A DNA stretch of 64,000 bases. Origin: Paenibacillus hunanensis (lineage in GTDB: Bacteria > Bacillota > Bacilli > Paenibacillales > Paenibacillaceae). Positions within the stretch are counted from its first letter, which is position 1, and each line of letters opens with the position of its first letter. The DNA lies in assembly GCF_014645615.1 (NCBI RefSeq), contig NZ_BMMB01000003.1, forward strand, positions 496,001 to 560,000, in the 5' to 3' direction. Position numbers and translations under genes: made by a program. Positions 18,713-27,309 of the stretch are shown in pieces. The notes beneath the pieces were generated by a model, which was not told the origin of the DNA, did not search any database, and saw only the letters and a list, made by a program, of their open reading frames with translations.

Positions 18713-19720
18713 ATGAATAAAAATATCACCATGCGCGATATTGCCCTGAAAATGGGAGTTAGTAGTGTTACCGTATCCAAGGCATTAAACGATAAGGATG
18801 GCGTGAGCGATGAGCTAAAAGAAAAGATCAAGCTTGCTGCCTGGGAGATGGGCTACCGGATCAATTCGGTTGCCAAATCGATGCGTGAAGGGCTTACGTA
18901 TAATGTAGGCGTTATCATCCCCGAGCGATTTACCGATACGACACAAACCTTTTACCTGCGTTTGTATCAGGAGATTGCAGTCGCTCTCCAGCAGCATAAT
19001 TATTATGGCATCCTGCACATTTTAAGTCGTCAGGACGAGGCTCAGCTTAATCTGCCTCGTATCTATCATGAGCAAAAGGTCGATGGCTTTATTATGCTCG
19101 GTCAGGTGAGCAAGGAATATATCGAGATTATCGAGCAGATTGAGCAGCCGAAAATGTTTCTCGACTTTTATGATGAGCATTCCGATATCGATGCGATCAT
19201 CACAGATAACTTTTACGGTGCTTATGAGCTGACCAATTCACTGATTCGTCAGGGACACCGTGATATCGCTTATGTCGGCAATCTGTACTCTACTAGTAGT
19301 ATTCAAGATCGCTTTCTCGGCTACTACAAATCGTTACTGGAGCATCGTTTAGAGCTGAAGCCACAGTGGATTGTAAGCGACCGCGATGAGCAGGGCACCT
19401 TTCTGGAGCTAGAGTTGCCCGATCCGATGCCGTCTGCCTTCGTATGCAACTGCGATCAGGTTGCGCACCTGCTCTTACAAAAGCTGCAAGCTAAAGGCTA
19501 CAGCGTACCCGCAGACTGCTCTGTCGTCGGGTTCGATAATGATATCTATGCCACTTTATCCGAGCCCCATCTGACTACCGTAGAGGTCGATATTCACCAG
19601 ATGGCATTTACAGCTGTCCAATCAATGATCAAAAAAATCCGCTCACCCGAAACCCGTTTCGGTCGCGTACTCGTTCAAGGCAAAATCATCTATCGCAACT
19701 CTGTACAATCATTACTGTAA
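18713..19720 (+). CDS. LacI-family transcriptional regulator of the mannan locus
   Basis: The 335-aa repressor has an N-terminal LacI helix-turn-helix (TMRDIALKMGVSSVTVSKAL, then hinge helix INSVAKSMREG) and a periplasmic-binding-protein-like effector domain ending VVGFDNDIYATLSEPHLTTVEVD. AGGAG precedes the ATG. It follows the phosphorylase gene by 176 bases on the same strand. The likely operator is the palindrome at 15975, and the likely inducer is an imported mannan-derived sugar (inference). Confidence 0.93.
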   Translation: MNKNITMRDIALKMGVSSVTVSKALNDKDGVSDELKEKIKLAAWEMGYRINSVAKSMREGLTYNVGVIIPERFTDTTQTFYLRLYQEIAVALQQHNYYGILHILSRQDEAQLNLPRIYHEQKVDGFIMLGQVSKEYIEIIEQIEQPKMFLDFYDEHSDIDAIITDNFYGAYELTNSLIRQGHRDIAYVGNLYSTSSIQDRFLGYYKSLLEHRLELKPQWIVSDRDEQGTFLELELPDPMPSAFVCNCDQVAHLLLQKLQAKGYSVPADCSVVGFDNDIYATLSEPHLTTVEVDIHQMAFTAVQSMIKKIRSPETRFGRVLVQGKIIYRNSVQSLL

Positions 19721-20180
19721 GCTATAGACCGTACATCTTTATTTAAAAACCATCTGCCCTCCCGATTACAAACGTAGTCGGCAGGTGCAGTTTCAATGGA
19801 TGGAAAAATAGCATCATGTATATCCGTTAAAAGCATACAGATTCTAGAAGCACAAAGATTATAAAAGCTCAAAGCTGTACAAGCCCAGAAATGAAGATCA
19901 TTCAACTTAAAAACGCGGCCTGCTTGATGAGGAGTCGCTATATTTTTCAACGCTTTTTACTGTATAATATTTCTTTTATTTATATAAAATGGGTTAAATT
20001 CGAACTCATTCTATTTTGCAATCTGGATTTTTGATTGTCCACGTTCAAAGTTTAATTTTCTTACCACCCTAGCATGATTTTAGCCTTGCGAAGCGCATGG
20101 CTGGCCAGCCTGTTTGCACTATGCATATGCAGCGCTGCCGCAGGTTAAAATAAATAAAACCAACAACCGGAGGCTGATGT
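19721..20180. other. Intergenic region upstream of the mannanase gene
   Basis: About 460 bases. A TATAAT hexamer near 19968 has no convincing -35 partner. I find neither the CTAATCGATTAG operator nor a convincing cre box here. The short frames on both strands lack ribosome sites. Confidence 0.4.
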
Positions 20181-21167
20181 ATGAAAAAGCGATTAAGCAA
20201 GGGAATACTGTCGACCTTAGTGTTTATGTTAGCGATGTATGGATGGGCTGGACTGACTGGTCAAGCTTCAGCTGCTACAGGTTTTTATGTAAGCGGTACC
20301 AAATTATACGACTCTACAGGCAAGCCATTTGTGATGCGTGGTGTGAATCATTCCCACACCTGGTTCAAAAATGACCTGAATGCAGCGATCCCTGCAATTG
20401 CCAAAACAGGCGCCAACACGGTACGTATCGTATTATCGAATGGCGTGCAGTACACCAGAGATGATGTAAACTCCGTCAAAAATATCATCTCTCTCGTCAA
20501 CCAGAACAAAATGATCGCAGTACTGGAGGTTCATGATGCAACAGGCAAGGACGATTACGCTTCGCTCGATGCCGCAATCAACTACTGGATCAGCATCAAG
20601 GATGCGCTGATCGGTAAAGAGGATCGCGTTATCGTCAATATTGCCAACGAATGGTATGGCACATGGAATGGAAGCGCATGGGCAGATGGCTACAAACAGG
20701 CGATTCCAAAGCTCCGTAATGCGGGTATAAAAAATACGCTGATTGTTGACGCAGCCGGCTGGGGTCAATATCCACAATCGATCGTTGATTATGGACAAAG
20801 TGTATTTGCAGCGGATTCGTTAAAAAATACGGTTTTCTCGATCCATATGTATGAGTATGCAGGTGGAACCGATGCGATGGTCAAAGCCAACATGGAGGGC
20901 GTACTCAATAAAGGTCTGCCACTGATCATTGGTGAATTTGGCGGACAGCACACAAATGGAGACGTGGATGAGCTGGCGATCATGCGTTACGGACAACAAA
21001 AAGGAGTAGGCTGGCTCGCCTGGTCCTGGTACGGCAACAATAGTGATCTGAGTTATCTCGATCTAGCGACAGGTCCAAATGGTAGCCTGACCACGTTTGG
21101 TAATACGGTGGTAAATGACACCAACGGTATCAAAGCCACCTCCAAAAAAGCAGGTATTTTCCAGTAA
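20181..21167 (+). CDS. Secreted beta-1,4-mannanase (GH5 subfamily 8-like)
   Basis: The 328-aa enzyme has a signal peptide of about 31 residues ending GQASA, then a single GH5 barrel starting TGFYVSGTKLYDSTGKPFVMRGVNHSHTW, typical of Bacillus/Paenibacillus mannanases. The acid/base Glu157 is in NIANEWYG and the nucleophile Glu252 is in IIGEFGG. It cuts mannan and glucomannan outside the cell. No binding module is attached. The neighbours (importer, epimerase, phosphorylases, LacI) complete the pathway. GGAGG lies eight bases before the ATG. Confidence 0.94.
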   Translation: MKKRLSKGILSTLVFMLAMYGWAGLTGQASAATGFYVSGTKLYDSTGKPFVMRGVNHSHTWFKNDLNAAIPAIAKTGANTVRIVLSNGVQYTRDDVNSVKNIISLVNQNKMIAVLEVHDATGKDDYASLDAAINYWISIKDALIGKEDRVIVNIANEWYGTWNGSAWADGYKQAIPKLRNAGIKNTLIVDAAGWGQYPQSIVDYGQSVFAADSLKNTVFSIHMYEYAGGTDAMVKANMEGVLNKGLPLIIGEFGGQHTNGDVDELAIMRYGQQKGVGWLAWSWYGNNSDLSYLDLATGPNGSLTTFGNTVVNDTNGIKATSKKAGIFQ

Positions 21168-21293
21168 ATCGATAACCTGATCAAGCTGAACTGGGATGTT
21201 GTATCAAAATATATCGATCTTGCTGAACGCTGTAGCATTTAAAATAGATCGATCCTATAAAGCAGTAGCTACGATATAAATCGACGCAAATCG

Positions 21294-21330
21294 AGAGTCA
21301 TCGCTTGAAAATAGCGGTGGCTCTTTGTCT
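21294..21330 (+). terminator. Terminator after the mannanase gene
   Basis: AGAGTCATCGCT pairs with AGCGGTGGCTCT (two G-T pairs) around a six-base loop, followed by TTGTCTTTG. It is about 125 bases after the mannanase stop. Confidence 0.65.
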
Positions 21331-21451
21331 TTGTGTTGGAATTTCGTTATGATGGATCATAATCAACGCAGACAACACCGAATCGGCAGGCTATAATAAG
21401 AGAGATTGGTTTACGAATTCCATCTTTGTTGCGGATCAAAGGAGGTTTATA

Positions 21452-21949
21452 ATGAATATCCATCTATTGGATGCCAGTCATGCGGAGGCGTATCGGAAGC
21501 TACGACTGGAAGCACTGGAGCAATACCCGGAAGCGTTTGCTTCGAGCTATGAAGAAGAATCAGCATGGCCGATTGATCGCTTTCATAAGCGTTTAAGTGC
21601 AGAGGATAAATTCACACTTGGCGCATGGCTGGATGAGCTATTGATCGGTACAGTCACACTCATTCCAGAGCAAAAATCCAAGCTCAAGCATCGAGCGAAC
21701 ATCGTAGCGATGTATGTACGTCCAGAGCATCGCGGCTCCGGCATCGGTCGTCGGTTGCTTGAGCAGGCCATCGATCTAGCACGTGAGCTGGGCGGAATTG
21801 AGCAAATCTATCTGTCCGTGATGGCTCATAATGAGCCGGCAAAGCGTCTATACATGGCGCTCGGCTTTGAAGCCTACGGCAAAGATTGGCGTGCGCTTAA
21901 AATCGATGATGCTTATCACGATGAGGAGCTTATGGTAATGTTTCTCTAA
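21452..21949 (+). CDS. GNAT-family N-acetyltransferase
   Basis: The 165-aa acetyltransferase has the acetyl-CoA-binding motif A, MYVRPEHRGSGIGRRLLEQAI (R/Q-x-x-G-x-G/A), at about residues 90-110, and the C-terminal LSVMAHNEPAKRLYMALGFEAYG. It acetylates an amino group of an unknown small molecule or protein in the cytosol. AAAGGAGG stands seven bases before the ATG. It is flanked by the mannanase and endoglucanase genes but probably unrelated to them. Confidence 0.93.
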   Translation: MNIHLLDASHAEAYRKLRLEALEQYPEAFASSYEEESAWPIDRFHKRLSAEDKFTLGAWLDELLIGTVTLIPEQKSKLKHRANIVAMYVRPEHRGSGIGRRLLEQAIDLARELGGIEQIYLSVMAHNEPAKRLYMALGFEAYGKDWRALKIDDAYHDEELMVMFL

Positions 21950-22221
21950 TCTGCATTTGTCTTAGATTCCTATCAAGATGATGGCAAGCAGCCAAAAGAA
22001 CAGTATTGTTGACTTGAAACAGATCGTAGACATAGCTCCAATGTGACATGCCGTATTGCTGGGCGCAGGAATGCGGCTTCACATGGCACGATACCGTCGT
22101 ACATAAATACAATTTGAGCGTTTAATCGATATCGGTGTTGGATTGTATACAGGATAGTGAACAAGTATGGTTAAGCGCTGGAACGTGTAATGGAACAGAA
22201 CATATTACCGTATAAAATGAC

Positions 22222-22338
22222 CTTGTAGTTCTTGTAGTTCTTGTAGTTCTTGTAGTTCTTGTAGTTCTTGTAGTTCTTGTAGTTCTTGTAGTTCTTGTAG
22301 TTCTTGTAGTTCTTGTAGTTCTTGTAGTTCTTGTAGTT
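22222..22338. repeat. Perfect tandem repeat, 13 x 9 nt (CTTGTAGTT)
   Basis: Thirteen identical units with no divergence fill 117 bases. The array is outside genes, and the plus strand stays pyrimidine-rich for 200 bases after it. Identity of all units suggests recent slippage, so copy number should vary between strains. Confidence 0.95.
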
Positions 22339-22702
22339 CTTCTTAGCTCTTTTTAGCGCTCCTACTCTTCCTAATTCTTATCATTTATATAGTCTCCCCT
22401 ACTTACTTCTTCTCAACTTGCTTCATCTGTTTACTCTACTCTTCTCTTCTCTACTTCCCCCTCTTCATCCAACTTCATTCATACACTCACACACTCGCCT
22501 TCATAACTGCAAAATTCCGCATTCCATATTATCTCCTACCCTTTCACTCATCCCTACTTCATTTCTGCTAAATCATTCCCCTTATTAAATTTCCTATATA
22601 TTATATATTTGTATGTTATATGGAAAATCACTAATTTCCACATGAATTTATCTGTAATTTTTTAGGTGTTATTTAAATAATTAGTATGATATTTTATAAA
22701 TC

Positions 22703-22716
22703 AGAAAGCGCTTTCA
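22703..22716 (+). promoter_or_regulatory. cre site upstream of the endoglucanase gene
   Basis: AGAAAGCGCTTTCA contains the perfect palindrome GAAAGCGCTTTC, an excellent match to the CcpA site, placed 34 bases before the start codon. Binding there would block transcription when preferred sugars are present. Confidence 0.75.
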
Positions 22717-22749
22717 ATATTAAAAATAACGATGCCAAAGGAGAATATG

Positions 22750-24483
22750 ATGACTAAACGCAGGTACAAAGCTTGGTTTTCCTTCACTATGGCTACCGCA
22801 CTGTTACTCTCTCTTCTTCCTGCTTCTTTCACCTCCGCAGCGAGCGTGGAAGAAACGGATCAGCCGCAAACTGCTGTCGCTGCTGCGGCTAACATGCAGT
22901 CTTATGTCGATGCAATGCAGCCGGGCTGGAATCTGGGGAACTCACTCGACTCTGTCGGTGCAGATGAAACGGCATGGGGCAATCCGCGTGTCACGCAATC
23001 CCTGATCAAACAAATCGCCGCGCAGGGCTACAAAAGTATTCGTATTCCTGTAACCTGGGATTCCCACATCGGTGCTGCTCCTAACTATACCATCGATGCT
23101 ACCTACTTGAATCGTGTGGAAGAAGTCGTGAACTGGGCATTGAATGAGAATCTGTACGTCATGATCAATGTGCACCACGACTCCTGGGTATGGATTAGTA
23201 AAATGGAATCTCAGCACGATGCGACACTGGCACGTTATAATGCCGTCTGGACGCAAATCGCGAATCGCTTCAAAAATACATCCACCAAGCTGATGTTTGA
23301 AAGTGTGAACGAGCCTCGCTTCACAGATGGTGGTACAACGGATGAAGGCAAGCAGCAACAGCTACTCGATGAGCTGAATGTGTCCTTCCACAGCATTTTG
23401 CGTAGCTCCGGTGGGCAAAATGCGACACGTCCACTCGTCCTGTCCACACTCGAAGCATCGCCAACACAGACTCGTATGACGGCGCTATACAATACAATGA
23501 CCAGGCTGAATGATAGCAACCTGATCGCCACTGTGCATTACTACGGCTTCTGGCCATTTAGCGTCAACATCGCTGGTTATACCAAATTCAATAGCGAGGT
23601 ACAGCAGGATGTAACGACTACATTTGATAATGTGTATAACACCTTTACTGCGCGTGGCATTCCAGTCATTCTGGGCGAATATGGTTTGCTCGGATTTGAT
23701 AAAAGCACCGGTGTGATCGAGCAAGGCGAGAAGCTGAAGTTTTTCGAGTATCTCGGCTATTACACCAAGCAAAAGAAAATCGCTACGATGCTGTGGGACA
23801 ATGGACAGCATTTTGGACGCACTAGCTTCCAATGGTCAGACCCAGAGCTGTTCAATATGATTAAAACAAGCTGGAATACACGCTCCGCGACTGCGGATAG
23901 CGATCTAATTTACCTGAAAAAAGGAGCAACTGTGACAGATAAACAGATTAATCTGAATCTGAATGGCAATCAGTTCTCCTCCCTGAGTGCAGGCAATACG
24001 GTACTGCAACAAGGGACAGACTATACGATGAACGGTAATGTACTCACGATCAAGGCAAGCCAGCTTTCCAAGCTTACAGCTTCCGGTCAGCTCGGTACAG
24101 CAGCTACATTAACAGCTAAGTTTAACAAGGGTGTGGACTGGAAGTTCAAGGTTATTCTGTACTCTACACCAAAACTGTCGAGCACACAGGGCACAACAAG
24201 CTCGTTCAGCATCCCAACTACATTTAACGGTGATCAGCTGGCGACGATGGAAGCGACCTATGCTAACGGCGGCAACGCTGGCCCACAAAACTGGACATCC
24301 TACAAAGAGTTCGAAACAACCTTTAGTCCAAATTACAGCGGCAACTCGATCAAGCTCCAGCCTGCCCTGTTTAACGAAACACAGGACGGTGTCGTTAACC
24401 TGAAATTCTACTTCTGGAGTGGTGAAACCGTGACGTATAAAATCACAAAAAACGGTAGCAACGTAACCGGAACCGCTTCTTAA
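22750..24483 (+). CDS. Secreted endo-beta-1,4-glucanase (GH5_4-like) with X2 and CBM46-like modules
   Basis: The 577-aa enzyme has a signal peptide of about 31 residues and a GH5 barrel to about residue 370, with MQPGWNLGNSLDS at its start, the acid/base Glu188 in SVNEP and the nucleophile Glu310 in ILGEYG. An Ig-like X2 module (about 380-465, GATVTDKQINLNLNGN) and a C-terminal CBM46-like module (about 470-570) follow. This architecture occurs in Bacillus GH5_4 enzymes active on cellulose, xyloglucan or glucomannan. The ATG at 22732 precedes the ribosome site AAAGGAG (22737-22743), so the ATG at 22750 is used. Confidence 0.9.
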   Translation: MTKRRYKAWFSFTMATALLLSLLPASFTSAASVEETDQPQTAVAAAANMQSYVDAMQPGWNLGNSLDSVGADETAWGNPRVTQSLIKQIAAQGYKSIRIPVTWDSHIGAAPNYTIDATYLNRVEEVVNWALNENLYVMINVHHDSWVWISKMESQHDATLARYNAVWTQIANRFKNTSTKLMFESVNEPRFTDGGTTDEGKQQQLLDELNVSFHSILRSSGGQNATRPLVLSTLEASPTQTRMTALYNTMTRLNDSNLIATVHYYGFWPFSVNIAGYTKFNSEVQQDVTTTFDNVYNTFTARGIPVILGEYGLLGFDKSTGVIEQGEKLKFFEYLGYYTKQKKIATMLWDNGQHFGRTSFQWSDPELFNMIKTSWNTRSATADSDLIYLKKGATVTDKQINLNLNGNQFSSLSAGNTVLQQGTDYTMNGNVLTIKASQLSKLTASGQLGTAATLTAKFNKGVDWKFKVILYSTPKLSSTQGTTSSFSIPTTFNGDQLATMEATYANGGNAGPQNWTSYKEFETTFSPNYSGNSIKLQPALFNETQDGVVNLKFYFWSGETVTYKITKNGSNVTGTAS

Positions 24484-24495
24484 TTCGATTATGCT

Positions 24496-24539
24496 AAAAA
24501 AAGCTCGCACCCGTCAGATTCGATGGGTGCGAGCTTTTT
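24496..24539. terminator. Bidirectional terminator
   Basis: A 15-bp stem (AAAAAGCTCGCACCC with its complement, ending TTTTT) with a 12-nt loop starts 13 bases after the endoglucanase stop. It also lies just after the convergent Ro60 gene, with T-runs in both directions. Confidence 0.9.
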
Positions 24540-24577
24540 GCAATGCTAGCAGGTGATCATGGTAGACGTTAGCGCAA

Positions 24578-26116
24578 TTACAGGGAATCCGCTTCCAGCT
24601 CAATCTGCTGTACCGTTTTCACCATTCCACCAAAGCCTCGTGACGCCTGTGCGATAAACGACAATACGGTATCACTCCAACCATATACATAGAAGGTATT
24701 CAGATCCTCCGGTGGTGTCATCGCGCTACGATAAGGTGCGATATCGATAATGAACGCTTTCGCATCCCGATTGACACTATGACGATACGTTTGCAGTTCT
24801 CTATAAAATGGACTACCTGTATTTTGCTGCTCATCCGTAATCATAATGATCTGGTCAACCTTGTACTTTTGACGGATCAGCTCGCGCACTGGCGCTCCTG
24901 TATCTGTACCGCCACGTGCATGAATGCGTTCGGCTTGCTTCATAATACTCTCATTATGGGAAGGACAGGCATCCTGTACCAGTGTATCAAATGTCCAGAA
25001 TAGCGAGTTACCGCTCGTTTTTTTATACAGCGCAAGTGCAAAGATCGAGCCGGTCTGCAAATATTCTCCACTCATCGAACCGGAAATATCGAGAAAAATA
25101 GCCGTTCGTCCTGGCATGCTTGGCAAATTATTAAAGCTTAGCTCTACCGCCTCGGCAAGAATATCACGCAGCTCTGGCAGCTCCATCTCACGGTAGGCAC
25201 GTGCAAAGCGGAATGGTAAAATTTTCGCCTTACGCAATGCTTCAATATCGTGCAAACGAGAACGGATATAGTCAATATGTTGTGTTTTCAGCTTGCGTGC
25301 TTTGTGTGTACCTGTCCCGTTGAATACACCCTGACGATGCAATGCATTCAGATGACGTAGCAGTGCAAAAGCAGGCATTTGCTGCATGAGTTCAATCCAA
25401 ACGCGTCGGCTCGGTTGAAGTGTGCTTGTGACCGTTTCGTAGGGTAGCTTACCTGCACGAATCTGTTGCAGGCGTTCCTCGTCTGTTTTTGCCTGTTTGA
25501 GCTGTTCCAGTGCTTGTAGCTGTGGAAAGCCTGTCAAATCGGCGTTCTGTCCGCATAAATAGCGATATAGCTGGCGTTGCTGCTCATTCTGCGGCTTTGG
25601 ATGGGCAGTCGCGATGACATCGCCAAGACTGAAGCCACGACCGCGACCATTGTATTTGAGCGCCCAGTATTCGCTAACTCCAGCTAGGAAACGGTTCACC
25701 TGACGCTTCACCGCACGTCCTCCCTGTCCACGTCCCATCCCACGTAAAATGGTCAGAAAATCAGCCAGATCCGACGGAATACGCACAACGCGGTCAAATA
25801 CAGCGGCAAATAGATCAGGACGTGCTTTGGACAATAATGCTAATCCGAATAAGGGCTGCATCCGCATAAAGCCTTCGTTACGAGCAAATACTAATGCACG
25901 TGCCATAAACTCGGCATCCAGCTCCAGCATCATCTCATGCATGCTACGGGCTTCAGCAATAAGCTGATTGCTATCCGCATAAAATGTATTGGCAAATGTA
26001 TTGGTCATCAGGAGCTGAATGTACTCCTCTTCTACGCTGCGATTGTAAGCTTTATACCCTTCACGGTTAGAGATGGATGGGGTTGGACGGTCGAATAATT
26101 TTTTAGCCTGGCTCAT
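24578..26116 (-). CDS. rsr: Ro60 orthologue (TROVE-domain ring protein, Rsr)
   Basis: The 512-aa protein has a TROVE HEAT-repeat domain (about residues 15-330, with MARALVFARNEGFMR and the basic RGMGRGQGGRAVKR loop) and a C-terminal von Willebrand A domain with the MIDAS motif DISGS at 343-347 and GGTDTG near 400. Ro60/Rsr proteins form a ring that binds Y RNAs on its outside and single-stranded RNA ends in the channel, working with exonucleases in RNA quality control and stress. Two tRNA-like RNA genes lie just upstream on the same strand. GGAGG stands seven bases before the ATG. Confidence 0.94.
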   Translation of the reverse strand: MSQAKKLFDRPTPSISNREGYKAYNRSVEEEYIQLLMTNTFANTFYADSNQLIAEARSMHEMMLELDAEFMARALVFARNEGFMRMQPLFGLALLSKARPDLFAAVFDRVVRIPSDLADFLTILRGMGRGQGGRAVKRQVNRFLAGVSEYWALKYNGRGRGFSLGDVIATAHPKPQNEQQRQLYRYLCGQNADLTGFPQLQALEQLKQAKTDEERLQQIRAGKLPYETVTSTLQPSRRVWIELMQQMPAFALLRHLNALHRQGVFNGTGTHKARKLKTQHIDYIRSRLHDIEALRKAKILPFRFARAYREMELPELRDILAEAVELSFNNLPSMPGRTAIFLDISGSMSGEYLQTGSIFALALYKKTSGNSLFWTFDTLVQDACPSHNESIMKQAERIHARGGTDTGAPVRELIRQKYKVDQIIMITDEQQNTGSPFYRELQTYRHSVNRDAKAFIIDIAPYRSAMTPPEDLNTFYVYGWSDTVLSFIAQASRGFGGMVKTVQQIELEADSL

Positions 26117-26646
26117 GATCGTTCCTCCTTTTTTACGGGTGTTGGATTGGTTCGTTTACGTTAGGTAATTGATGCTGGTGCCGATTCTGGTGCTTATCGT
26201 TGTTCATAATCATACTTATGTTGTTGATATTCACACTTATCATGGTAGGGCTTGGTTGGATTACTTTCTTGATTGTGTTACTTTATGGGATGCCTTGCAG
26301 ATTCTATCCGTTGATGATGTGCAGGCGAGCTGGTCATCGCAAGCTGATCATTATAGCGTTCGGTTCATGCTCATTTCATACTCAGGATGATGAGAGGCAT
26401 TTCTGTATAGTGGATGGCGGGCGTTCTATTTACTTCGTTTACAGCTTGGTATGTGCTTATTTGTATTTGCTACTTTTTCTTAATAGTTACTCTTTTTTAA
26501 AATTCTTTTATACGTTGTTACTAGAACTATAAATGGTATAATTTATTCCTCGTTATGATATTTGGTAGTGTTACTTATGTGCCATGCTATACAGGCTACA
26601 ACTCATCCACTATACAGAAATACTCTGATCCTACATGCTATAAAAT
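26117..26646. other. Leader region between the Y RNA genes and rsr
   Basis: About 530 AT-rich bases. A plus-strand hydrophobic frame of 110 codons (26200-26532, TTG start) has no ribosome site and is not called. No third tRNA-like RNA copy and no strong terminator is visible, so rsr might be read from the Y RNA promoter or from its own. Confidence 0.45.
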
Positions 26647-26783
26647 CATATCCGAGGAAAAGGGTGGAAAGGTTTTTTACCGCTCTACCACTGAGCTATT
26701 CCGCCATGAACGGCGGAAACCGGATTCGAACCGGCGACCTGTCGATTAGATTCGAAGTAACCCTTCCAGGCGCCTCGGATATG
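26647..26783 (-). ncRNA. Y RNA-like, tRNA-mimic RNA (copy 1)
   Basis: On the minus strand the ends CATATCCGAGG and CCTCGGATATG pair (11 bp). After a small internal loop, TGGAAGGGT pairs with ACCTTTCCA. Inside, in order, come a small hairpin (TCGA stem), a T-arm with loop TTCGAAT, the 3' acceptor strand TTCCGCC, loop GTTCAT, the 5' acceptor strand GGCGGAA, and a canonical D-arm GCTCAGTGGTAGAGC. This is a tRNA body whose acceptor stem is closed by a loop and whose RNA ends extend from the anticodon side, as in bacterial Y RNAs (YrlA). It lies upstream of rsr on the same strand. Confidence 0.88.
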
Positions 26784-26849
26784 GATGTATTATTTTTCAA
26801 AGAATATAGAGTGAAGCTCGTAACACTTGAGGTTCATAATGGTAAGGGA

Positions 26850-26987
26850 CATATCCGAGGAAAGTGGTGAAAAGGTACGGTACCGCTCTACCACTGAGCT
26901 ATTCTGCCATGAACGGCAGAAGCCGGATTCGAACCGGCGACCGGTCGATTAACAGTCGAAGTAACCCTTTCAGGCGCCTCGGATATG
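26850..26987 (-). ncRNA. Y RNA-like, tRNA-mimic RNA (copy 2)
   Basis: It has the same architecture as copy 1, 66 bases away in tandem. Base changes keep pairing: the acceptor stem is TTCTGCC/GGCAGAA (C-G became T-A), the inner stem is TGAAAGGGT/ACCTTTTCA (G-C became A-T), and the T-stem closing pair is G-C where copy 1 has G-T. Such paired changes show selection on RNA folding. The 5' hairpin has a seven-base loop CTGTTAA, identical in layout to a tRNA anticodon loop with GTT. No T-run follows, so 3' ends probably arise by processing. Confidence 0.88.
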
Positions 26988-27309
26988 TGAGTCAGTACAC
27001 TGTGTGGTGCACTGTTCCTTTGTTGAACCAATCTTCTCATGGATGGGATGACAACAACAGGGCGAAAGTATGGCGAATTGCTAATTGTATAAAAAAGATG
27101 AAATATAGACGGCTTCATGTTCTATAATCTGGAGTCGTCGGATTTCTTCTACAGGCAAAGCGTCATTCAAACTGTACCAGTTCGCCTCGCATCAAGTCGG
27201 CTATTGATGTGGACTAGCTACTTTGTCAATTGATGCTACAATATAACAGTAGCTTAATAAAGCAGTGCAGATGTAAAAGCAAGATGTGCAAGTTAGGAGG
27301 CCAATCATC
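26988..27309. other. Divergent regulatory region between Y RNAs and WYL regulators
   Basis: About 320 bases hold the promoters of the minus-strand RNAs and of the plus-strand WYL pair. Apart from the inverted repeat at 26993 I could not assign a confident -35/-10 pair or a sigma-54 site. Confidence 0.4.
26993..27014. promoter_or_regulatory. Inverted repeat just upstream of the Y RNA 5' end
   Basis: CAGTACAC and GTGCACTG (one mismatch) flank a six-base spacer, six bases before the 5' end of copy 2 on the minus strand. The position fits an operator or promoter element for the RNAs. WYL regulators encoded across the gap are candidate ligands (inference). Confidence 0.35.

Larger units (their letters stand above)
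21950..22749. other. Long intergenic region with 9-nt tandem repeat, pyrimidine tract and cre box
   Basis: About 800 bases. The first 270 show nothing. Then come 13 copies of a 9-mer (22222-22338), a strongly C/T-rich plus strand to about 22560, an AT-rich stretch to 22690, and a cre box at 22703 just before the GH5 endoglucanase gene. No frame with a ribosome site is seen. Confidence 0.6.

Noticed and set aside
22222..22338. CRISPR-like array
   Set aside because: Units of 9 nt with no spacers; a simple tandem repeat, and no cas genes in the window.
26200..26532. 110-codon hydrophobic plus-strand frame
   Set aside because: TTG start, no ribosome site, AT-rich noncoding look; opposite to the rsr leader.
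26647..26987. Ordinary tRNA genes on the minus strand
   Set aside because: T-arm, acceptor and D-arm are present but in permuted order, the acceptor stem is closed by a GTTCAT loop, and the ends form a long extra stem, so they are called Y RNA-like.
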